64,000 bases of DNA from Virgibacillus sp. SK37 (GTDB taxonomy: Bacteria; Bacillota; Bacilli; Bacillales; Amphibacillaceae), in assembly GCF_000725285.1 (NCBI RefSeq), contig NZ_CP007161.1, positions 2,394,213-2,458,212 of the forward strand, in the 5' to 3' direction. Of the stretch, positions 35,763 to 50,751 are shown one piece after another. Under the pieces are notes generated by a model. That model had not been told where the DNA came from. It ran no database searches and saw only the letters and a program-made list of their open reading frames with translations. The stretch's first letter is position 1; each line of letters begins with the position of its first letter. The translations under genes were made by a program, and so were the position numbers.

Positions 35763-36203
35763 ATGGACCATAATCAAAATAAATCAACACAAAAATCACA
35801 ACCGTTTACTGATTTGATAAGTCGCATGGATGAATTCTTCAGTGATGCTTTTAGAGATTTTAAGCCACTATGGAACAATAAAGCAATTCCCATTGAGACC
35901 AAAGAAACACAATCTGCAATAATAATACGTGCGATGTTACCAGGATACACCCGAGAACAAATAGAGTTGGAAATCATGGGAAGACAAATAAGAATAGGTG
36001 TACAGAACTCTGTTTACGCAGAAAAGAAAGATGACGAACAAAAATACTTTCACACACAAGAATCTTATAGAAAGAATGAACGTATTATCACTTTGCCATT
36101 TCCTATCTCAAAAAAAGATACAACAGCCACCTATAAAAATGGTGTATTGACCGTAAACATCCCAAAAAATAATGCAGATCGAACATTTATTTCGATCTCC
36201 TAG
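35763..36203 (+). CDS. Hsp20/alpha-crystallin family small heat-shock protein
   Basis: A 146-residue chaperone that holds unfolding proteins. The alpha-crystallin domain spans about residues 42 to 135: IPIETKETQSAIIIRAMLPGYTREQIELEI, then RTITLPFP-like RIITLPFPI and the closing YKNGVLTVNIPK. The N-terminal arm (FTDLISRMDEFFSDAFRDF) is typical. AAGGAGAGG lies upstream with a spacer of about twelve bases. The gene is monocistronic. No CIRCE element was seen upstream. Confidence 0.87.
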   Translation: MDHNQNKSTQKSQPFTDLISRMDEFFSDAFRDFKPLWNNKAIPIETKETQSAIIIRAMLPGYTREQIELEIMGRQIRIGVQNSVYAEKKDDEQKYFHTQESYRKNERIITLPFPISKKDTTATYKNGVLTVNIPKNNADRTFISIS

Positions 36204-36204
36204 A

Positions 36205-36470
36205 AAAAGAATATTGAAGTAAGGAAGATAGGCTAAAATCGCTCCTTTCTAGAGCAACTCTCGCCTGACCTGAGGCTGATACGATGGGTCATCAAAGACT
36301 GTTTGCGATTACTCACTCCCACAGAACCACCGAAAACATTTCTGTCCTACAGCAACTCGGCAAGCTTACGCAAGAATTTACAGTGGCGATTTGTGACCAT
36401 AAAATTATTGCCTAAAACCTTGTGGGAGTAAGCGTTGTGTCTTGACTTGTCTAATCCACCAAAAGAATTA
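36205..36470. repeat. Degenerate intergenic repeat, copy 2
   Basis: Contains TTGAAGTAAGGAAGATAGGC, TAAAATCGCTCC, and then CATCAAAGACTGTTTGCGAT followed by TACTC. The last block is nearly the same as one at 54.6 kb. No gene is visible between the Hsp20 gene and 5S rRNA. Confidence 0.35.
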
Positions 36471-36550
36471 CCCACAGTTTGCGAATTTTAAATTTTTTCA
36501 TGCTAAAAAAGCATTGCGATACCTTATGTATCACAATGCTTTTTGAATTG

Positions 36551-36668
36551 CCTAGCGGCGTCCTACTCTTGCAGGGACAACGTCCCAACTACCATCGGCG
36601 CTGGAGAGCTTAACTTCTGTGTTCGGCATGGGAACAGGTGTGACCTCTCCGCTATTGCTACTAGACCA
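36551..36668 (-). rRNA. rrf: 5S ribosomal RNA
   Basis: On the minus strand the sequence contains the universally conserved CCGAACACAGAAGTTAAGCT and ends GACGCCGCTAGG, as in Bacillaceae 5S. About 118 bases. It is last in the operon. Confidence 0.93.
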
Positions 36669-36751
36669 CTTTTTAGCGGTATATATCATAAAATGAATTT
36701 ATACCCTAAAAACTAAATAAGAGAAAAACAAAGACCATCAAAGAAGAAAAT

Positions 36752-41521
<4,770 letters not shown>

Positions 41522-41695
41522 AGTTTGAATAAGATCGACACCAATCAATCTTATATCCATGTCTTAGCTGCAGAAGCGTTAACTTCTGGCTTTTAAAAAT
41601 TAACGAAAAACGTCATGTTTTTCTTGACATACTGGTTGTTTTGTTCAGTTTTCAAAGAGCAAATTTGTTGTCACTTCCAAAAAAGCGACTTAAAT

Positions 41696-41724
41696 AATAT
41701 AGCATATCGTTAATTAAAAGTCAA
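41696..41724 (-). promoter_or_regulatory. rRNA promoter P3 (nearest 16S)
   Basis: TTGACT (41719-41724) and TATATT (41696-41701) with a 17-base spacer on the minus strand. Confidence 0.75.
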
Positions 41725-41792
41725 CATTTTTTACGGCTGAGTATTTTCAACATAAAAACCAAAATCATGACAATCTTTTATGTTGGAAATCA

Positions 41793-41821
41793 ATTATATC
41801 ACTATACATTTACACTGTCAA
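41793..41821 (-). promoter_or_regulatory. rRNA promoter P2
   Basis: TTGACA (41816-41821) and TATAAT (41793-41798) are perfect consensus boxes with a 17-base spacer. Confidence 0.85.
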
Positions 41822-41885
41822 TCAATAATCAACTATTTTTGAAATGGGTTGCGAAAAATGATGTTGTTTTTAAACAGCAAGATAT

Positions 41886-41914
41886 ATAATACTACTCATT
41901 TAATAAACTGTCAA
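41886..41914 (-). promoter_or_regulatory. rRNA promoter P1 (furthest upstream)
   Basis: TTGACA (41909-41914) and TATTAT (41886-41891) with a 17-base spacer. Its -35 box is ten bases from the stop codon of the rhodanese gene. Confidence 0.75.
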
Positions 41915-41923
41915 CATAAAATC

Positions 41924-42232
41924 TTAAAAAACGACTTCTCCCTCCCAAGCAAGCATACCTCCACTCATATTAGATACATCATAGCCTTGCTCTTTTAAAT
42001 AAGTAGCTGCTTTCATACTGCGATTACCAGATCTGCAAACAAGCACATGGTGCTTCTTTTGGTCCAATTCGTCTTTCGAATATGGAAGCTCTCCTAAGGG
42101 AATGTGCTTTGCATCCTCTATCATCCCTTGTGCTACCTCTTCATCTTCTCGAACATCCAAGACGACAATGTCTTCATCTTCCCTAATCAGCTTTTCTACT
42201 TCTTTTGGTGTTATTTCTTTAATCTTTTCCAT
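41924..42232 (-). CDS. Rhodanese-like domain protein
   Basis: A 102-residue single rhodanese domain. The substrate-site loop CRSGNRS near residue 66 holds the active Cys, and the fold markers VVLDVREDEEV and HIPLGELP are present. Such proteins carry persulfide sulfur. GGAG lies about nine bases before the ATG at 42232; the extra codons to 42250 are unsupported. No signal peptide, so cytosolic. It stands alone between the rRNA operon and a secreted protein gene. Confidence 0.87.
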   Translation of the reverse strand: MEKIKEITPKEVEKLIREDEDIVVLDVREDEEVAQGMIEDAKHIPLGELPYSKDELDQKKHHVLVCRSGNRSMKAATYLKEQGYDVSNMSGGMLAWEGEVVF

Positions 42233-42341
42233 AATTGATTTCTCCTTCATAAATAGTTCTAGTCCAGTTTACGATATTTGAGGTATATCCTGCAAATAAA
42301 TAACACAACATAAAAAATATTGAAGACTGGAGAGATTATTG

Positions 42342-43091
42342 ATGAGATATATATTTATTCCCTGTTTTATGTTATGTTTCCTGCTATTTACCCAAGTTAC
42401 ACTAGCAGATGAAAGGATGAAGGAAGTAATAATAAATTCCTATCATGTAGACTTAAAACAAAATGGCGTAAAAGAAAACATTCATTTGAAAGGAAACCCT
42501 TTTTCTAAGCAATCAGCTTATTACCCAAGAATTTGGGCAGAAATAAAAGGAGTTTCAGACAAAGTACGAAAGATAGAGTTAGGTGGTGGGTATAGACCAT
42601 CATTAAAGTTTATTGACTATAACCATAACCAATTAGAAGATATACTATACCAAAGTTCCACTACAGCTCACGAAAGTGAAGTGTATAACTACACACTAAT
42701 CAGTGTAGAAGAGGATAATATAGAAGAGATCCGACTTCCTAAACGAGAGTATATGGATCTATTATTTAAAGATAACTTTGAGTTGACTGTAAAGTTATCT
42801 CCCCAACTCAGTCCATTATCTATAGATGTAAGTAATAATTCAAAAGAGCTTACCCGACTGGGGATTTACAGCAAGGATGGAAAGGTGCTAAAAGAGAAGC
42901 CTGTTATTAATCGCCATATTATCTCTTTTGACCCCATTGAATTAAGTGGCGGGAAAGGATATGGTTTAAAAAGCAAAATGAAGCTAAGCCTCTCTTCCTC
43001 CTCAAATAATTTAGGAGTGGTAGAAACACTTTGGTATTATAAGGATGGAAAATGGATTATTTTAAAAACTGATTGGCTGTCAAATCATTAA
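42342..43091 (+). CDS. Secreted protein of unknown function
   Basis: A 249-residue protein with a signal peptide (residues 1 to 23, hydrophobic core FIPCFMLCFLLFTQ, likely cut after TLA). The mature part is rich in beta-type segments (VDLKQNGVKENIHLKG, KIELGGGYRPSLKF). GGAGAG precedes the ATG; an adjacent TTG at 42339 is less likely. No family is recognised. It is monocistronic and convergent with leuS. Confidence 0.65.
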   Translation: MRYIFIPCFMLCFLLFTQVTLADERMKEVIINSYHVDLKQNGVKENIHLKGNPFSKQSAYYPRIWAEIKGVSDKVRKIELGGGYRPSLKFIDYNHNQLEDILYQSSTTAHESEVYNYTLISVEEDNIEEIRLPKREYMDLLFKDNFELTVKLSPQLSPLSIDVSNNSKELTRLGIYSKDGKVLKEKPVINRHIISFDPIELSGGKGYGLKSKMKLSLSSSSNNLGVVETLWYYKDGKWIILKTDWLSNH

Positions 43092-43093
43092 TA

Positions 43094-43135
43094 AACAGAA
43101 AGACCTCATCCATTTACGGAAGAGGTCTTTCTGTT
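43094..43135. terminator. Convergent terminator between the secreted protein gene and leuS
   Basis: AACAGAAAGACCTC is perfectly complementary to GAGGTCTTTCTGTT. The right arm ends on the first base of the leuS stop codon. Confidence 0.85.
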
Positions 43136-45546
43136 TAATTAGCTACAATATTAACAAGCTTCCCGGGAACTACAATCACCTTGCGAACCGTCTTCCCTTC
43201 AAGTAGATCACTAATTTTGTCATCCTCCAAGGCTATTTTTTCTAACTCTTCCTTGGAAATATCCTTAGAAACGTGAAGCTTATTACGTACTTTCCCCATA
43301 ATTTGAATGACTATTTCTACCTCATCATCAACCAGCTTTGTTTCATCGTATACAGGCCACGGTTCAAAGCTAATTGTTTCAGGATGCCCTAGACGACTCC
43401 ATAATTCTTCAGCAATATGTGGTGCTACAGGTGAGATCAGTTTAATGAAGCCTTCCATATACTCCCTTGTAAGGTATTCTGCTTTATATCCTTCATTAAT
43501 AAAGACCATCATTTGAGAAATACCTGTATTAAAATGTAAGTTTTCAAAGTCCTCGGTAACTTTTTTAACAGTTTCATGATAGACCTTTTCGAGGCTCGGG
43601 TTTATTTTATCGCTAATCTTTTCTGCTGGGTTACCATCTTCAGTGATCATTAATCTCCAAATGCGGTCAAGAAAACGCCTTGCTCCATCAAGTCCATTTG
43701 TCGACCACGCTACCGCTGCGTCTAACGGTCCCATAAACATTTCATATAAACGTAGTGTATCTGCTCCATGAGACATTACAATATCATCCGGATTTACTAC
43801 ATTTCCTTTTGATTTACTCATTTTTTCATTACCTTCACCAAGGATCATTCCCTGATTAAACAATTTCATAAATGGTTCTTTAGTGGGTACCACCCCAATA
43901 TCAAATAAGAATTTATGCCAGAATCGAGCATACAACAGATGGAGTACCGCATGTTCAGCACCTCCAATATATATATCGATTGGCAACCATTCTTTCAGCG
44001 CTTTCGGATCTGCTAATTGGTTTGAGTTATCAGGATCAATGTAACGTAAGAAATACCAGCAGCTTCCTGCCCACTGAGGCATCGTGTTTGTTTCACGGCG
44101 TCCTTTCATCCCTGTCTCTGGATCAACTACATTTACCCAATCACTATTCGCTAAAGGTGATTCCCCAGTACCAGATGGTTTGATTTCTGTCATAGTTGGA
44201 AGTTCCAACGGAAGGTCTGATTCAGGTACAGCAGTCATCGATCCATCTTCCCAATGAATGATAGGAATTGGTTCTCCCCAATAACGTTGTCTTGAGAATA
44301 ACCAATCGCGTAAACGATACGTAATTTTTCGGGATCCTCTCTTATTTTCCTCCAGCCATTCAATCATCCTACTAATTGCTTCGTCTTTTCCCAGACCGTT
44401 CAGAAAATCAGAGTTAACCAGTTTACCATCTCCGGTGTATGCTTCTTTGGAAACATCTCCTCCCGTAACCACTTCGGTAATAGGTAATTCAAACTTCTGA
44501 GCAAATTCATAATCACGTTCATCATGTGCAGGAACTGCCATGATTGCACCTGTGCCATAAGACATCAGTACATAATCCGCAATCCAAATAGGCATCTTTT
44601 CACCATTTACAGGGTTAATTGCATAGGCCCCTGTAAATACTCCAGTCTTTTCTTTTGCAAGATCCGTACGTTCCAGATCTGATTTTGTTTGAATTTTATT
44701 TAAGTAAGACTCTACATCTTCTTTATGAGCATTAGTTACAATTTTTTCAACAAATGGGTGCTCAGGCGCCAGTACTGCATAGGTAGCTCCGAACAATGTA
44801 TCAGGTCTTGTTGTAAACACAGTAAAGCTTTCGTCGAAACCATCGATTTCAAAAGTTACCTCTGCCCCTTCAGAACGACCAATCCAGTTTCGCTGCATAT
44901 CCTTAATACTTTCCGGCCAGTCTACATCTTCAAGGTCTTCCAGTAAACGATCAGCATAAGCAGTAATTTTTAGCATCCATTGTTTCATCGGCTTACGAAC
45001 AACTGGGTGGCCTCCCCGTTCACTTTTTCCGTCTATTACTTCCTCGTTGGCAAGCACTGTTCCTAGTGCAGGACACCAGTTTACCGCAACCTCGTCCATA
45101 TATGCGAGACCTTTTTCATACAATTTCGTGAATATCCATTGGGTCCACTTATAATAGTTCGGATCTGTTGTATTTATTTCTCTATCCCAATCATATGAAA
45201 AGCCTAACTCTTGAATCTGCCTCTTAAAGGTGGCAATATTTTTGGCAGTAAATTCTTTTGGGCTATTACCCGTATCAAGAGCGTATTGCTCGGCTGGAAG
45301 TCCAAAAGCATCCCACCCCATTGGATGGAGTACTTCATAACCCTGCATCCTTTTCATTCTTGAGAATATATCTGTAGCGGTATACCCTTCCGGATGCCCA
45401 ACATGAAGACCAGCCCCTGATGGGTATGGAAACATATCAAGTGCATAAACTTTTTCTTTTTCTGAAAATGTATTTGTTTTGAAAGTTTTGTTTTCTAACC
45501 AATATTCTTGCCATTTCTTTTCAATTTCCCGGTGATTAAAACTCAT
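43135..45546 (-). CDS. leuS: Leucyl-tRNA synthetase
   Basis: Class I synthetase that charges tRNA-Leu. The HIGH-type motif [12 protein letters not shown] lies near residue 50 and KMSKSKGN near 574. The CP1 editing domain sits in between, with the T-rich [13 protein letters not shown] near 247. The C-terminal anticodon domain ends [12 protein letters not shown]. The 803-residue length is standard. GGAGG precedes the ATG at 45546. The extra seven codons of the longer frame lie over the ribosome binding site. A leucine T-box precedes it. Confidence 0.97.
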   Translation of the reverse strand: MSFNHREIEKKWQEYWLENKTFKTNTFSEKEKVYALDMFPYPSGAGLHVGHPEGYTATDIFSRMKRMQGYEVLHPMGWDAFGLPAEQYALDTGNSPKEFTAKNIATFKRQIQELGFSYDWDREINTTDPNYYKWTQWIFTKLYEKGLAYMDEVAVNWCPALGTVLANEEVIDGKSERGGHPVVRKPMKQWMLKITAYADRLLEDLEDVDWPESIKDMQRNWIGRSEGAEVTFEIDGFDESFTVFTTRPDTLFGATYAVLAPEHPFVEKIVTNAHKEDVESYLNKIQTKSDLERTDLAKEKTGVFTGAYAINPVNGEKMPIWIADYVLMSYGTGAIMAVPAHDERDYEFAQKFELPITEVVTGGDVSKEAYTGDGKLVNSDFLNGLGKDEAISRMIEWLEENKRGSRKITYRLRDWLFSRQRYWGEPIPIIHWEDGSMTAVPESDLPLELPTMTEIKPSGTGESPLANSDWVNVVDPETGMKGRRETNTMPQWAGSCWYFLRYIDPDNSNQLADPKALKEWLPIDIYIGGAEHAVLHLLYARFWHKFLFDIGVVPTKEPFMKLFNQGMILGEGNEKMSKSKGNVVNPDDIVMSHGADTLRLYEMFMGPLDAAVAWSTNGLDGARRFLDRIWRLMITEDGNPAEKISDKINPSLEKVYHETVKKVTEDFENLHFNTGISQMMVFINEGYKAEYLTREYMEGFIKLISPVAPHIAEELWSRLGHPETISFEPWPVYDETKLVDDEVEIVIQIMGKVRNKLHVSKDISKEELEKIALEDDKISDLLEGKTVRKVIVVPGKLVNIVAN

Positions 45547-45567
45547 AATTTTTTCCTCCTTATACAT

Positions 45568-45814
45568 AAAAAAAAGCCACTCATCCCTACAAAAAGGGAC
45601 GAGAGGCTTTAACTTCCCGCGGTACCACCCAAATTAACACTAATGTGTTCACTTGTATCTATAACGCAGATATACGGCAGGAATTACTTATTTTCACTCC
45701 TGCAACTTTGAAGGTGAGTTCATAAACACTTCAACGACAGTTTTCACCAACCACTGCCTCTCTTCGCCTGAAAATGTATATTACTAATCCTTCACATCGT
45801 CGATATATTATGTA
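45568..45814 (-). promoter_or_regulatory. T-box riboswitch (leucine) of leuS
   Basis: The T-box sequence GGGTGGTACCGCGG is at 45617-45630 on the minus strand. A terminator with arms GCCTCTCGTCCCT and AGGGATGAGTGGC follows, ending at 45576 before a run of T. In stem I, GAACTCACC puts the Leu codon CTC (45716-45718) in the specifier position. Uncharged tRNA-Leu would stabilise the antiterminator. Confidence 0.92.
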
Positions 45815-45820
45815 TCTCGA

Positions 45821-45849
45821 ATTGTAATGAAAGGAGATTGCTTTGTCAA
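45821..45849 (-). promoter_or_regulatory. Promoter of leuS
   Basis: TTGACA (45844-45849) and TACAAT (45821-45826) on the minus strand with a 17-base spacer. It sits just inside the upstream intergenic region. Confidence 0.8.
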
Positions 45850-45908
45850 GGAAATTCCTTGTTAGTTCTGTTAGAATAATTATATCGTCAAAAATAAAGG
45901 AGTTAAAC

Positions 45909-46469
45909 ATGTTAAAGGGAATATTAAATTTTGCTCACTATTTGTTGGAAGAATCAGTAGAGCCCGGAGACACAACGATCGATGCTACTTGTGGTAATGG
46001 AAATGACACGTTATTTTTAAGTAGAATAGTCGGTACGAATGGACATGTTATTGCTTGTGACATCCAACAACAGGCAATTGACACTACAAGACAGAAATTA
46101 GTTGAACATAATCGTTTTAATGTTTCATTAATTCAGGATAGCCATGCGCATCTTAAGAATTATATAGATAAGGATAACGAGATAGGCGGGGCAATATTTA
46201 ACCTTGGCTATTTACCTAAAAGTGATAAGATGATTATCACGAATGGAGAATCGACGATTTCTGCAATAGACACTATTCTAGATTTTTTAAAGCGTGGCCG
46301 ACTTATCGTTCTAGTTGTTTATCATGGTCACCCCGGAGGACAAGAAGAAAAGAATGCTGTGCTAAAACACGTAATGAATTTGGAACAAAAAGAGTATAGT
46401 GTACTTCAATATGGTTTTATCAATCAAAAAAACAACCCACCATTTATTATCGCTATCGAGAAAAAATAA
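45909..46469 (+). CDS. mnmM: tRNA methyltransferase MnmM (YtqB)
   Basis: A 186-residue class I SAM methyltransferase. B. subtilis YtqB (MnmM) methylates the 5-aminomethyl group of the wobble uridine of certain tRNAs; this assignment is by family and neighbourhood. The SAM motif TTIDATCGNGNDTLFLSR is near residue 22. ACDIQQQAID follows, and NLGYLPKSDK near 103 carries the family NLGYLP signature. The ATG at 45909 follows AAGGAG. An upstream frame start has no site. It is divergent from leuS and precedes ytoA. Confidence 0.82.
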   Translation: MLKGILNFAHYLLEESVEPGDTTIDATCGNGNDTLFLSRIVGTNGHVIACDIQQQAIDTTRQKLVEHNRFNVSLIQDSHAHLKNYIDKDNEIGGAIFNLGYLPKSDKMIITNGESTISAIDTILDFLKRGRLIVLVVYHGHPGGQEEKNAVLKHVMNLEQKEYSVLQYGFINQKNNPPFIIAIEKK

Positions 46470-46501
46470 GAGGAAATATCGTATTTCAAAGGAGGATGAC
46501 T

Positions 46502-47020
46502 ATGGAATATCATGCATATAAAGGAAAAGTACCAACTGTACATGAAACAGCATTCATTGCTAAGGATGCCACTATCATTGGTGATGTATCCATAGACGAA
46601 CAAACAAGCGTCTGGTTCAAAACGGTAATACGAGGAGATGTAGCCCCAACCAAAATAGGTAAAAGGGTTAGTATCCAGGACTTATCCATGCTTCATCAAA
46701 GTCCCAACCTCCCTCTTATTGTAGAGGACGATGTTACTATTGGCCATCAGGTAACCTTACATTCCGCAGTAATTAAGAAAAATGCACTTATTGGTATGGG
46801 TTCTATTATACTGGACGGTGCAGAAGTAGGGGAGAATGCATTTATCGGTGCAGGAAGCCTTATTCCTCCAGGCAAAAAAATTCCACCAAATGTGCTGGCA
46901 TTAGGAAGACCAGCTAAAGTAGTAAGGGAATTGAATGAAAAAGATTTTGCAGAAATGGAGAGAGTAAGGAATTCTTACGTAGAGAAAGGGAAATATTATA
47001 AAGAAAATACAAATTTATAG
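46502..47020 (+). CDS. ytoA: Gamma-type carbonic anhydrase-like protein (YtoA)
   Basis: A 172-residue left-handed beta-helix protein of the gamma carbonic anhydrase/YrdA group. Hexapeptide repeats run through the middle (IGDVSIDEQTSVWFKTVIRGD; DDVTIGHQVTLHSAVI). The family histidines lie in MLHQSP, IGHQVTLHS. AAAGGAGG lies six bases before the ATG at 46502; an ATG two codons earlier is too close to the site. It follows mnmM by about 30 bases and is probably in its operon. Catalytic activity is uncertain for many members. Confidence 0.85.
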   Translation: MEYHAYKGKVPTVHETAFIAKDATIIGDVSIDEQTSVWFKTVIRGDVAPTKIGKRVSIQDLSMLHQSPNLPLIVEDDVTIGHQVTLHSAVIKKNALIGMGSIILDGAEVGENAFIGAGSLIPPGKKIPPNVLALGRPAKVVRELNEKDFAEMERVRNSYVEKGKYYKENTNL

Positions 47021-47026
47021 AACAAA

Positions 47027-47121
47027 AGCGCAAGAAATGAGACAAGCTAAATTCGTCGCGACAAAGGTGCAAGGGTATGATTACTTGTCCACTAAGTTCG
47101 TGCAACTTATACAGCAATTAA
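47027..47121. repeat. Degenerate intergenic repeat, copy 3
   Basis: Contains AAAAGCGCAAGAAATGAGAC, AAGCTAAATTCGTCGCG and ATGATTACTTGTCC, in the order of the other copies. It is the shortest copy and follows ytoA. Confidence 0.35.
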
Positions 47122-47160
47122 CAAAGGCAATTGCAGCTAATCTAGCTGCAATTGCCTTTG
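47122..47160. terminator. Long perfect hairpin between ytoA and metK
   Basis: An 18-base arm (CAAAGGCAATTGCAGCTA) is perfectly complementary to its partner around a three-base loop. It ends three bases from the metK stop and probably terminates both convergent transcripts. Confidence 0.85.
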
Positions 47161-47163
47161 ATT

Positions 47164-48363
47164 TTAATTCAATGTTAAAGCATTAAGCTCTTCTACTTTA
47201 TCTGTTTTTTCCCAAGGGAATAATAGATCAGTTCTTCCAAAATGTCCATATGCAGCAGTACTTTTGAAAATCGGTTTTTGAAGATCAAGCATACGGATAA
47301 TTCCTGCTGGTCGAAGGTCAAATAACTTGCGAACTGCTTCTACTAATGTTTCCTCACTGACTTTTCCTGTTCCAAAAGTATTGATGGCAATAGAAACCGG
47401 TTCGGCGACACCGATCGCATAAGCTAGTTGAACCTCACACGATTTGGCCAACTTGGCCGCAACAATATTTTTCGCTACATAACGAGCAGCATATGCAGCA
47501 GAACGATCCACCTTTGTAGAATCTTTCCCACTAAATGCTCCTCCGCCATGACGAGCATAACCTCCATATGTGTCTACAATTATTTTACGACCAGTTAAAC
47601 CAGCATCTCCTTGTGGCCCCCCAATAACAAAACGGCCGGTTGGATTAATAAAGTACTTTGTATTTTCGTCCAACAAATCATTTGGCACTACAGGTCGAAT
47701 TACTTCTTCAATAATGTCCTTTTCAATTTGCTCCAAAGTAATATCTTGATGATGTTGTGTGGAGATTACAATAGTATCAATACGTATAGGTTGATCGTTC
47801 TCATCATATTCTACGGTTACCTGGGTTTTTCCATCAGGTCGTAAATATTCAAGTACCTTATCTTTTCTTACATCAGCCAACCGCTTCGCTAATTTGTGCG
47901 CAAGGGAAATAGGCAGTGGCATGAGCTCTTCTGTCTCATCACAAGCAAAACCAAACATCAAACCTTGGTCGCCAGCCCCGATCGCAGCAATCTCATCATC
48001 ACTCATTTTACCCTGTCGAGCCTCTAGAGCCTTATCAACTCCGCCCGCTATATCAGGGGATTGTTCATCAATTGCTGTAAGTACCGCACAGGTTTCAGCA
48101 TCAAAACCAAATTTAGCTCTAGTATAACCGATGTCCTTAATAGTTTGTCTTACAATTGCCGGAATGTCGACATAAGTTGTCGTGGATATTTCTCCGGAAA
48201 CTAGTACAAGCCCAGTTGTCACAGTTGTTTCACACGCAACACGGGCATATGGATCTGTTTTTAAAATTTCATCGAGAATCGCATCAGATATTTGATCAGA
48301 TATTTTATCAGGATGCCCTTCTGTTACTGATTCAGATGTAAACAAACGACGATTTGCAGCCAT
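47164..48363 (-). CDS. metK: S-adenosylmethionine synthetase
   Basis: Makes SAM from methionine and ATP. The 399 residues carry all family blocks: [20 protein letters not shown] at the start, [12 protein letters not shown] near residue 124, and [19 protein letters not shown] near 276. AAAGGAGG precedes the ATG. An S-box riboswitch upstream gives feedback by the product. Divergent from pckA, as in B. subtilis. Confidence 0.97.
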   Translation of the reverse strand: MAANRRLFTSESVTEGHPDKISDQISDAILDEILKTDPYARVACETTVTTGLVLVSGEISTTTYVDIPAIVRQTIKDIGYTRAKFGFDAETCAVLTAIDEQSPDIAGGVDKALEARQGKMSDDEIAAIGAGDQGLMFGFACDETEELMPLPISLAHKLAKRLADVRKDKVLEYLRPDGKTQVTVEYDENDQPIRIDTIVISTQHHQDITLEQIEKDIIEEVIRPVVPNDLLDENTKYFINPTGRFVIGGPQGDAGLTGRKIIVDTYGGYARHGGGAFSGKDSTKVDRSAAYAARYVAKNIVAAKLAKSCEVQLAYAIGVAEPVSIAINTFGTGKVSEETLVEAVRKLFDLRPAGIIRMLDLQKPIFKSTAAYGHFGRTDLLFPWEKTDKVEELNALTLN

Positions 48364-48447
48364 ATGGCTAAATCCTCCTTTAATAATTATTTTACGGACC
48401 TCTATTTATCAAGTATTATCATTTTAAAGGATCATTTTATTAAACAA

Positions 48448-48604
48448 AAAAGCCCTTCCTACAATAGCGAGGAAAGGAATAGTGGCCTTTCGCTCTTATT
48501 GTTCAAGGAAATATCCTTGCACCAGATTAGCACCTTTTCACCAAGAGTGATGGTTGCTGGGTTTCATAGGGTCTGTCCCTCCGCCAACTCTGAATAAGAG
48601 AGTA
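48448..48604 (-). promoter_or_regulatory. SAM-I (S-box) riboswitch of metK
   Basis: On the minus strand CTCTTATTCAGAG begins at 48600 and GGCGGAGGGAC and CCCTATGAAACCCAGCAACC follow, the core of the S-box. GGTGAAAAGGTGCTAA is the P3-P4 region. A terminator stem CCTTTCCT/AGGAAGGG with a T run ends at about 48447. SAM binding would favour the terminator. Confidence 0.95.
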
Positions 48605-48709
48605 TCCGTTCGAATTTTAGCTTATCGAAACAGGACCCTGCTGTCAACTAAATATTTCTTGGAGCTTAATTGTCACACGAGTCACAATAATTTAATATCG
48701 ATAATAGTA

Positions 48710-48737
48710 TGGACTATTACATTAAATGTGTTATACT
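48710..48737 (+). promoter_or_regulatory. Promoter of pckA
   Basis: TGGACT (48710-48715) and TATACT (48732-48737) with a 16-base spacer, about 70 bases before the start codon. Confidence 0.5.
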
Positions 48738-48806
48738 AATAATCAGATTACGAATTCACTATAAAGTAGTGGTATTAAAACTTTCCCATAAAGGCAGGTA
48801 TCTTAT

Positions 48807-50393
48807 ATGAAAACAGTTGAGAGATCATCATTAAAAGAGCTTTACACACATGGAAACCTAAACGAAAATTTATCCGTTCCGGTATTAGTTGAGAAGATTC
48901 TCTCTCGGAATGAAGGTGTGCTTACTTCAACTGGCTCCGTTTGTGCAACAACAGGAAAGTATACTGGACGTTCACCTAAAGATAAGTTTATAGTTAAGGA
49001 TGAAGTTTGTGAAAAATACATTGATTGGGGAGCTGTCAATCAATCCATTGACGAAGAAACCTTTGAGAAACTTTATAAGAAGGTTATCTCTTATTTAACT
49101 GAAAAAGAAGAGTTATTTCAATTTAAAGGCTTCGCTGGTGCTGATAAAAAATATCGATTACCAATCCAGGTAATTAATGAGTATGCTTGGCATAATTTAT
49201 TTGCCCGTCAGCTATTTATAACACCTACTAATGAAGAACTTAAAACACACCAGGCAGAGTTTACTGTTGTATCTGCCCCTACTTTTAAAGCGGATCCGAA
49301 GGTGGATAATACTAACTCAGAAGCGTTTGTAATTGTATCATTTAAAAAGCGAATCATCCTTATTGGTGGAACAGAATATGCAGGAGAAATTAAGAAGTCC
49401 ATCTTCTCTGTCATGAATTATTTATTACCTCAACGAGATGTTTTATCTATGCATTGCTCTGCTAATGTAGGTCAAGAAGGTGACGTGGCATTGTTCTTCG
49501 GTCTTTCAGGTACAGGGAAAACAACCCTATCTGCAGACCCGTACCGGAAATTAATTGGGGATGACGAGCATGCCTGGAGTCCAAATGGTGTATTTAATAT
49601 TGAAGGCGGTTGCTACGCTAAGTGTATTAACTTATCGGCTGAAAAGGAGCCTCAAATATTTAATGCGATCCGCTTTGGTTCTGTATTGGAAAATGTAGTC
49701 CTTAATGATGATACAAGAATTCCTGATTATGATGATACTTCGTTAACTGAAAACACACGAGCAGCATATCCATTGGAAAATATCGATAACATTGTAACAC
49801 CAAGTGTTGCAGGACACCCAAATACCATTATCTTTCTAACAGCGGATGCTTCCGGTACATTACCGCCAATTAGTAAACTAACTAAAGAACAGGCAATGTA
49901 CCATTTCTTAAGCGGCTACACTAGTAAGCTTGCTGGTACAGAAAGAGGAGTCACGGAACCGCAAGCAACATTCTCAGCTTGCTTTGGTTCTCCATTTCTT
50001 CCACTTGCCCCTGCTACCTATGCAGAGATGCTTGGTGAGAAAATTGATTTATATAATGCCAATGTATTTCTTGTTAACACCGGGTGGACTGGTGGTTCAT
50101 ACGGAGTAGGTAATCGTATGAAACTATCCTATACGAGAGCAATGATTCATTCTGCTCTGGAAGGTGAACTAAATACCGCTGAGACAACTAAAGATGAAAT
50201 TTTTGGTTTAGAAATCCCTATACATGTACCTGGTGTACCAGATGAAGTCTTAGTACCAATTAATACATGGGAAGACAAGGAAGCATATGAAGCTACTGCA
50301 AAGTCACTCGCAGTCAAGTTTCATGAAAACTTCAAAAAGTTTACCAAAGCTAGTGATGATATCAAGCAAGCAGGACCTATATATAAAGGTTAA
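48807..50393 (+). CDS. pckA: Phosphoenolpyruvate carboxykinase (ATP)
   Basis: Makes phosphoenolpyruvate from oxaloacetate and ATP, the entry to gluconeogenesis. The 528-residue sequence has [12 protein letters not shown] near residue 53, the P-loop [14 protein letters not shown] near 232, IGDDEHAW, and the catalytic [12 protein letters not shown] near 425. The ribosome binding site (AGGCAGG) is weak with a spacer of about ten. It stands alone, between metK and a terminator. Confidence 0.97.
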   Translation: MKTVERSSLKELYTHGNLNENLSVPVLVEKILSRNEGVLTSTGSVCATTGKYTGRSPKDKFIVKDEVCEKYIDWGAVNQSIDEETFEKLYKKVISYLTEKEELFQFKGFAGADKKYRLPIQVINEYAWHNLFARQLFITPTNEELKTHQAEFTVVSAPTFKADPKVDNTNSEAFVIVSFKKRIILIGGTEYAGEIKKSIFSVMNYLLPQRDVLSMHCSANVGQEGDVALFFGLSGTGKTTLSADPYRKLIGDDEHAWSPNGVFNIEGGCYAKCINLSAEKEPQIFNAIRFGSVLENVVLNDDTRIPDYDDTSLTENTRAAYPLENIDNIVTPSVAGHPNTIIFLTADASGTLPPISKLTKEQAMYHFLSGYTSKLAGTERGVTEPQATFSACFGSPFLPLAPATYAEMLGEKIDLYNANVFLVNTGWTGGSYGVGNRMKLSYTRAMIHSALEGELNTAETTKDEIFGLEIPIHVPGVPDEVLVPINTWEDKEAYEATAKSLAVKFHENFKKFTKASDDIKQAGPIYKG

Positions 50394-50466
50394 CGATTAA
50401 ATTCATTACCTCATCCCATAAGGATTTAACAATATGAGTAAAAATTCGTTAGTATGCTACTAACAG

Positions 50467-50495
50467 CCGATCTCCAAATGGAGGTCGGTTTTTTT
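50467..50495 (+). terminator. Terminator of pckA
   Basis: CCGATCTCC pairs with GGAGGTCGG around AAAT, followed by seven T residues. Confidence 0.9.
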
Positions 50496-50751
50496 ATATT
50501 ATGCTTCTTTGGATAAGGCATTAAAAAGTGCCAGTATAGATAAACATTGGTAATTAATCTTTCCGTGGCGGATTCTTCCGCTCTCCTGCTGATAGTTTTT
50601 TCACTAGTTCGCAATTCGCTCCTACTATGTAATAAGTGAGACCATAGAAGTTTACCTTATCTATTTAAGGTTTTATTTAATTGGGCGTTCACACATTATT
50701 TATAAAAAGCATATTCTATTGTGACATACCAATTGGAAAGGAACTGAAAAT
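50496..50751. other. Intergenic region before the ABC importer
   Basis: About 255 bases with no reading frame that has a ribosome binding site. No riboswitch core was recognised. Confidence 0.6.

Noticed and set aside
50426-50614. 62-codon minus-strand frame after pckA
   Set aside because: It runs through the pckA terminator and lacks a ribosome binding site. A decayed ytmB-like gene was considered but not supported.
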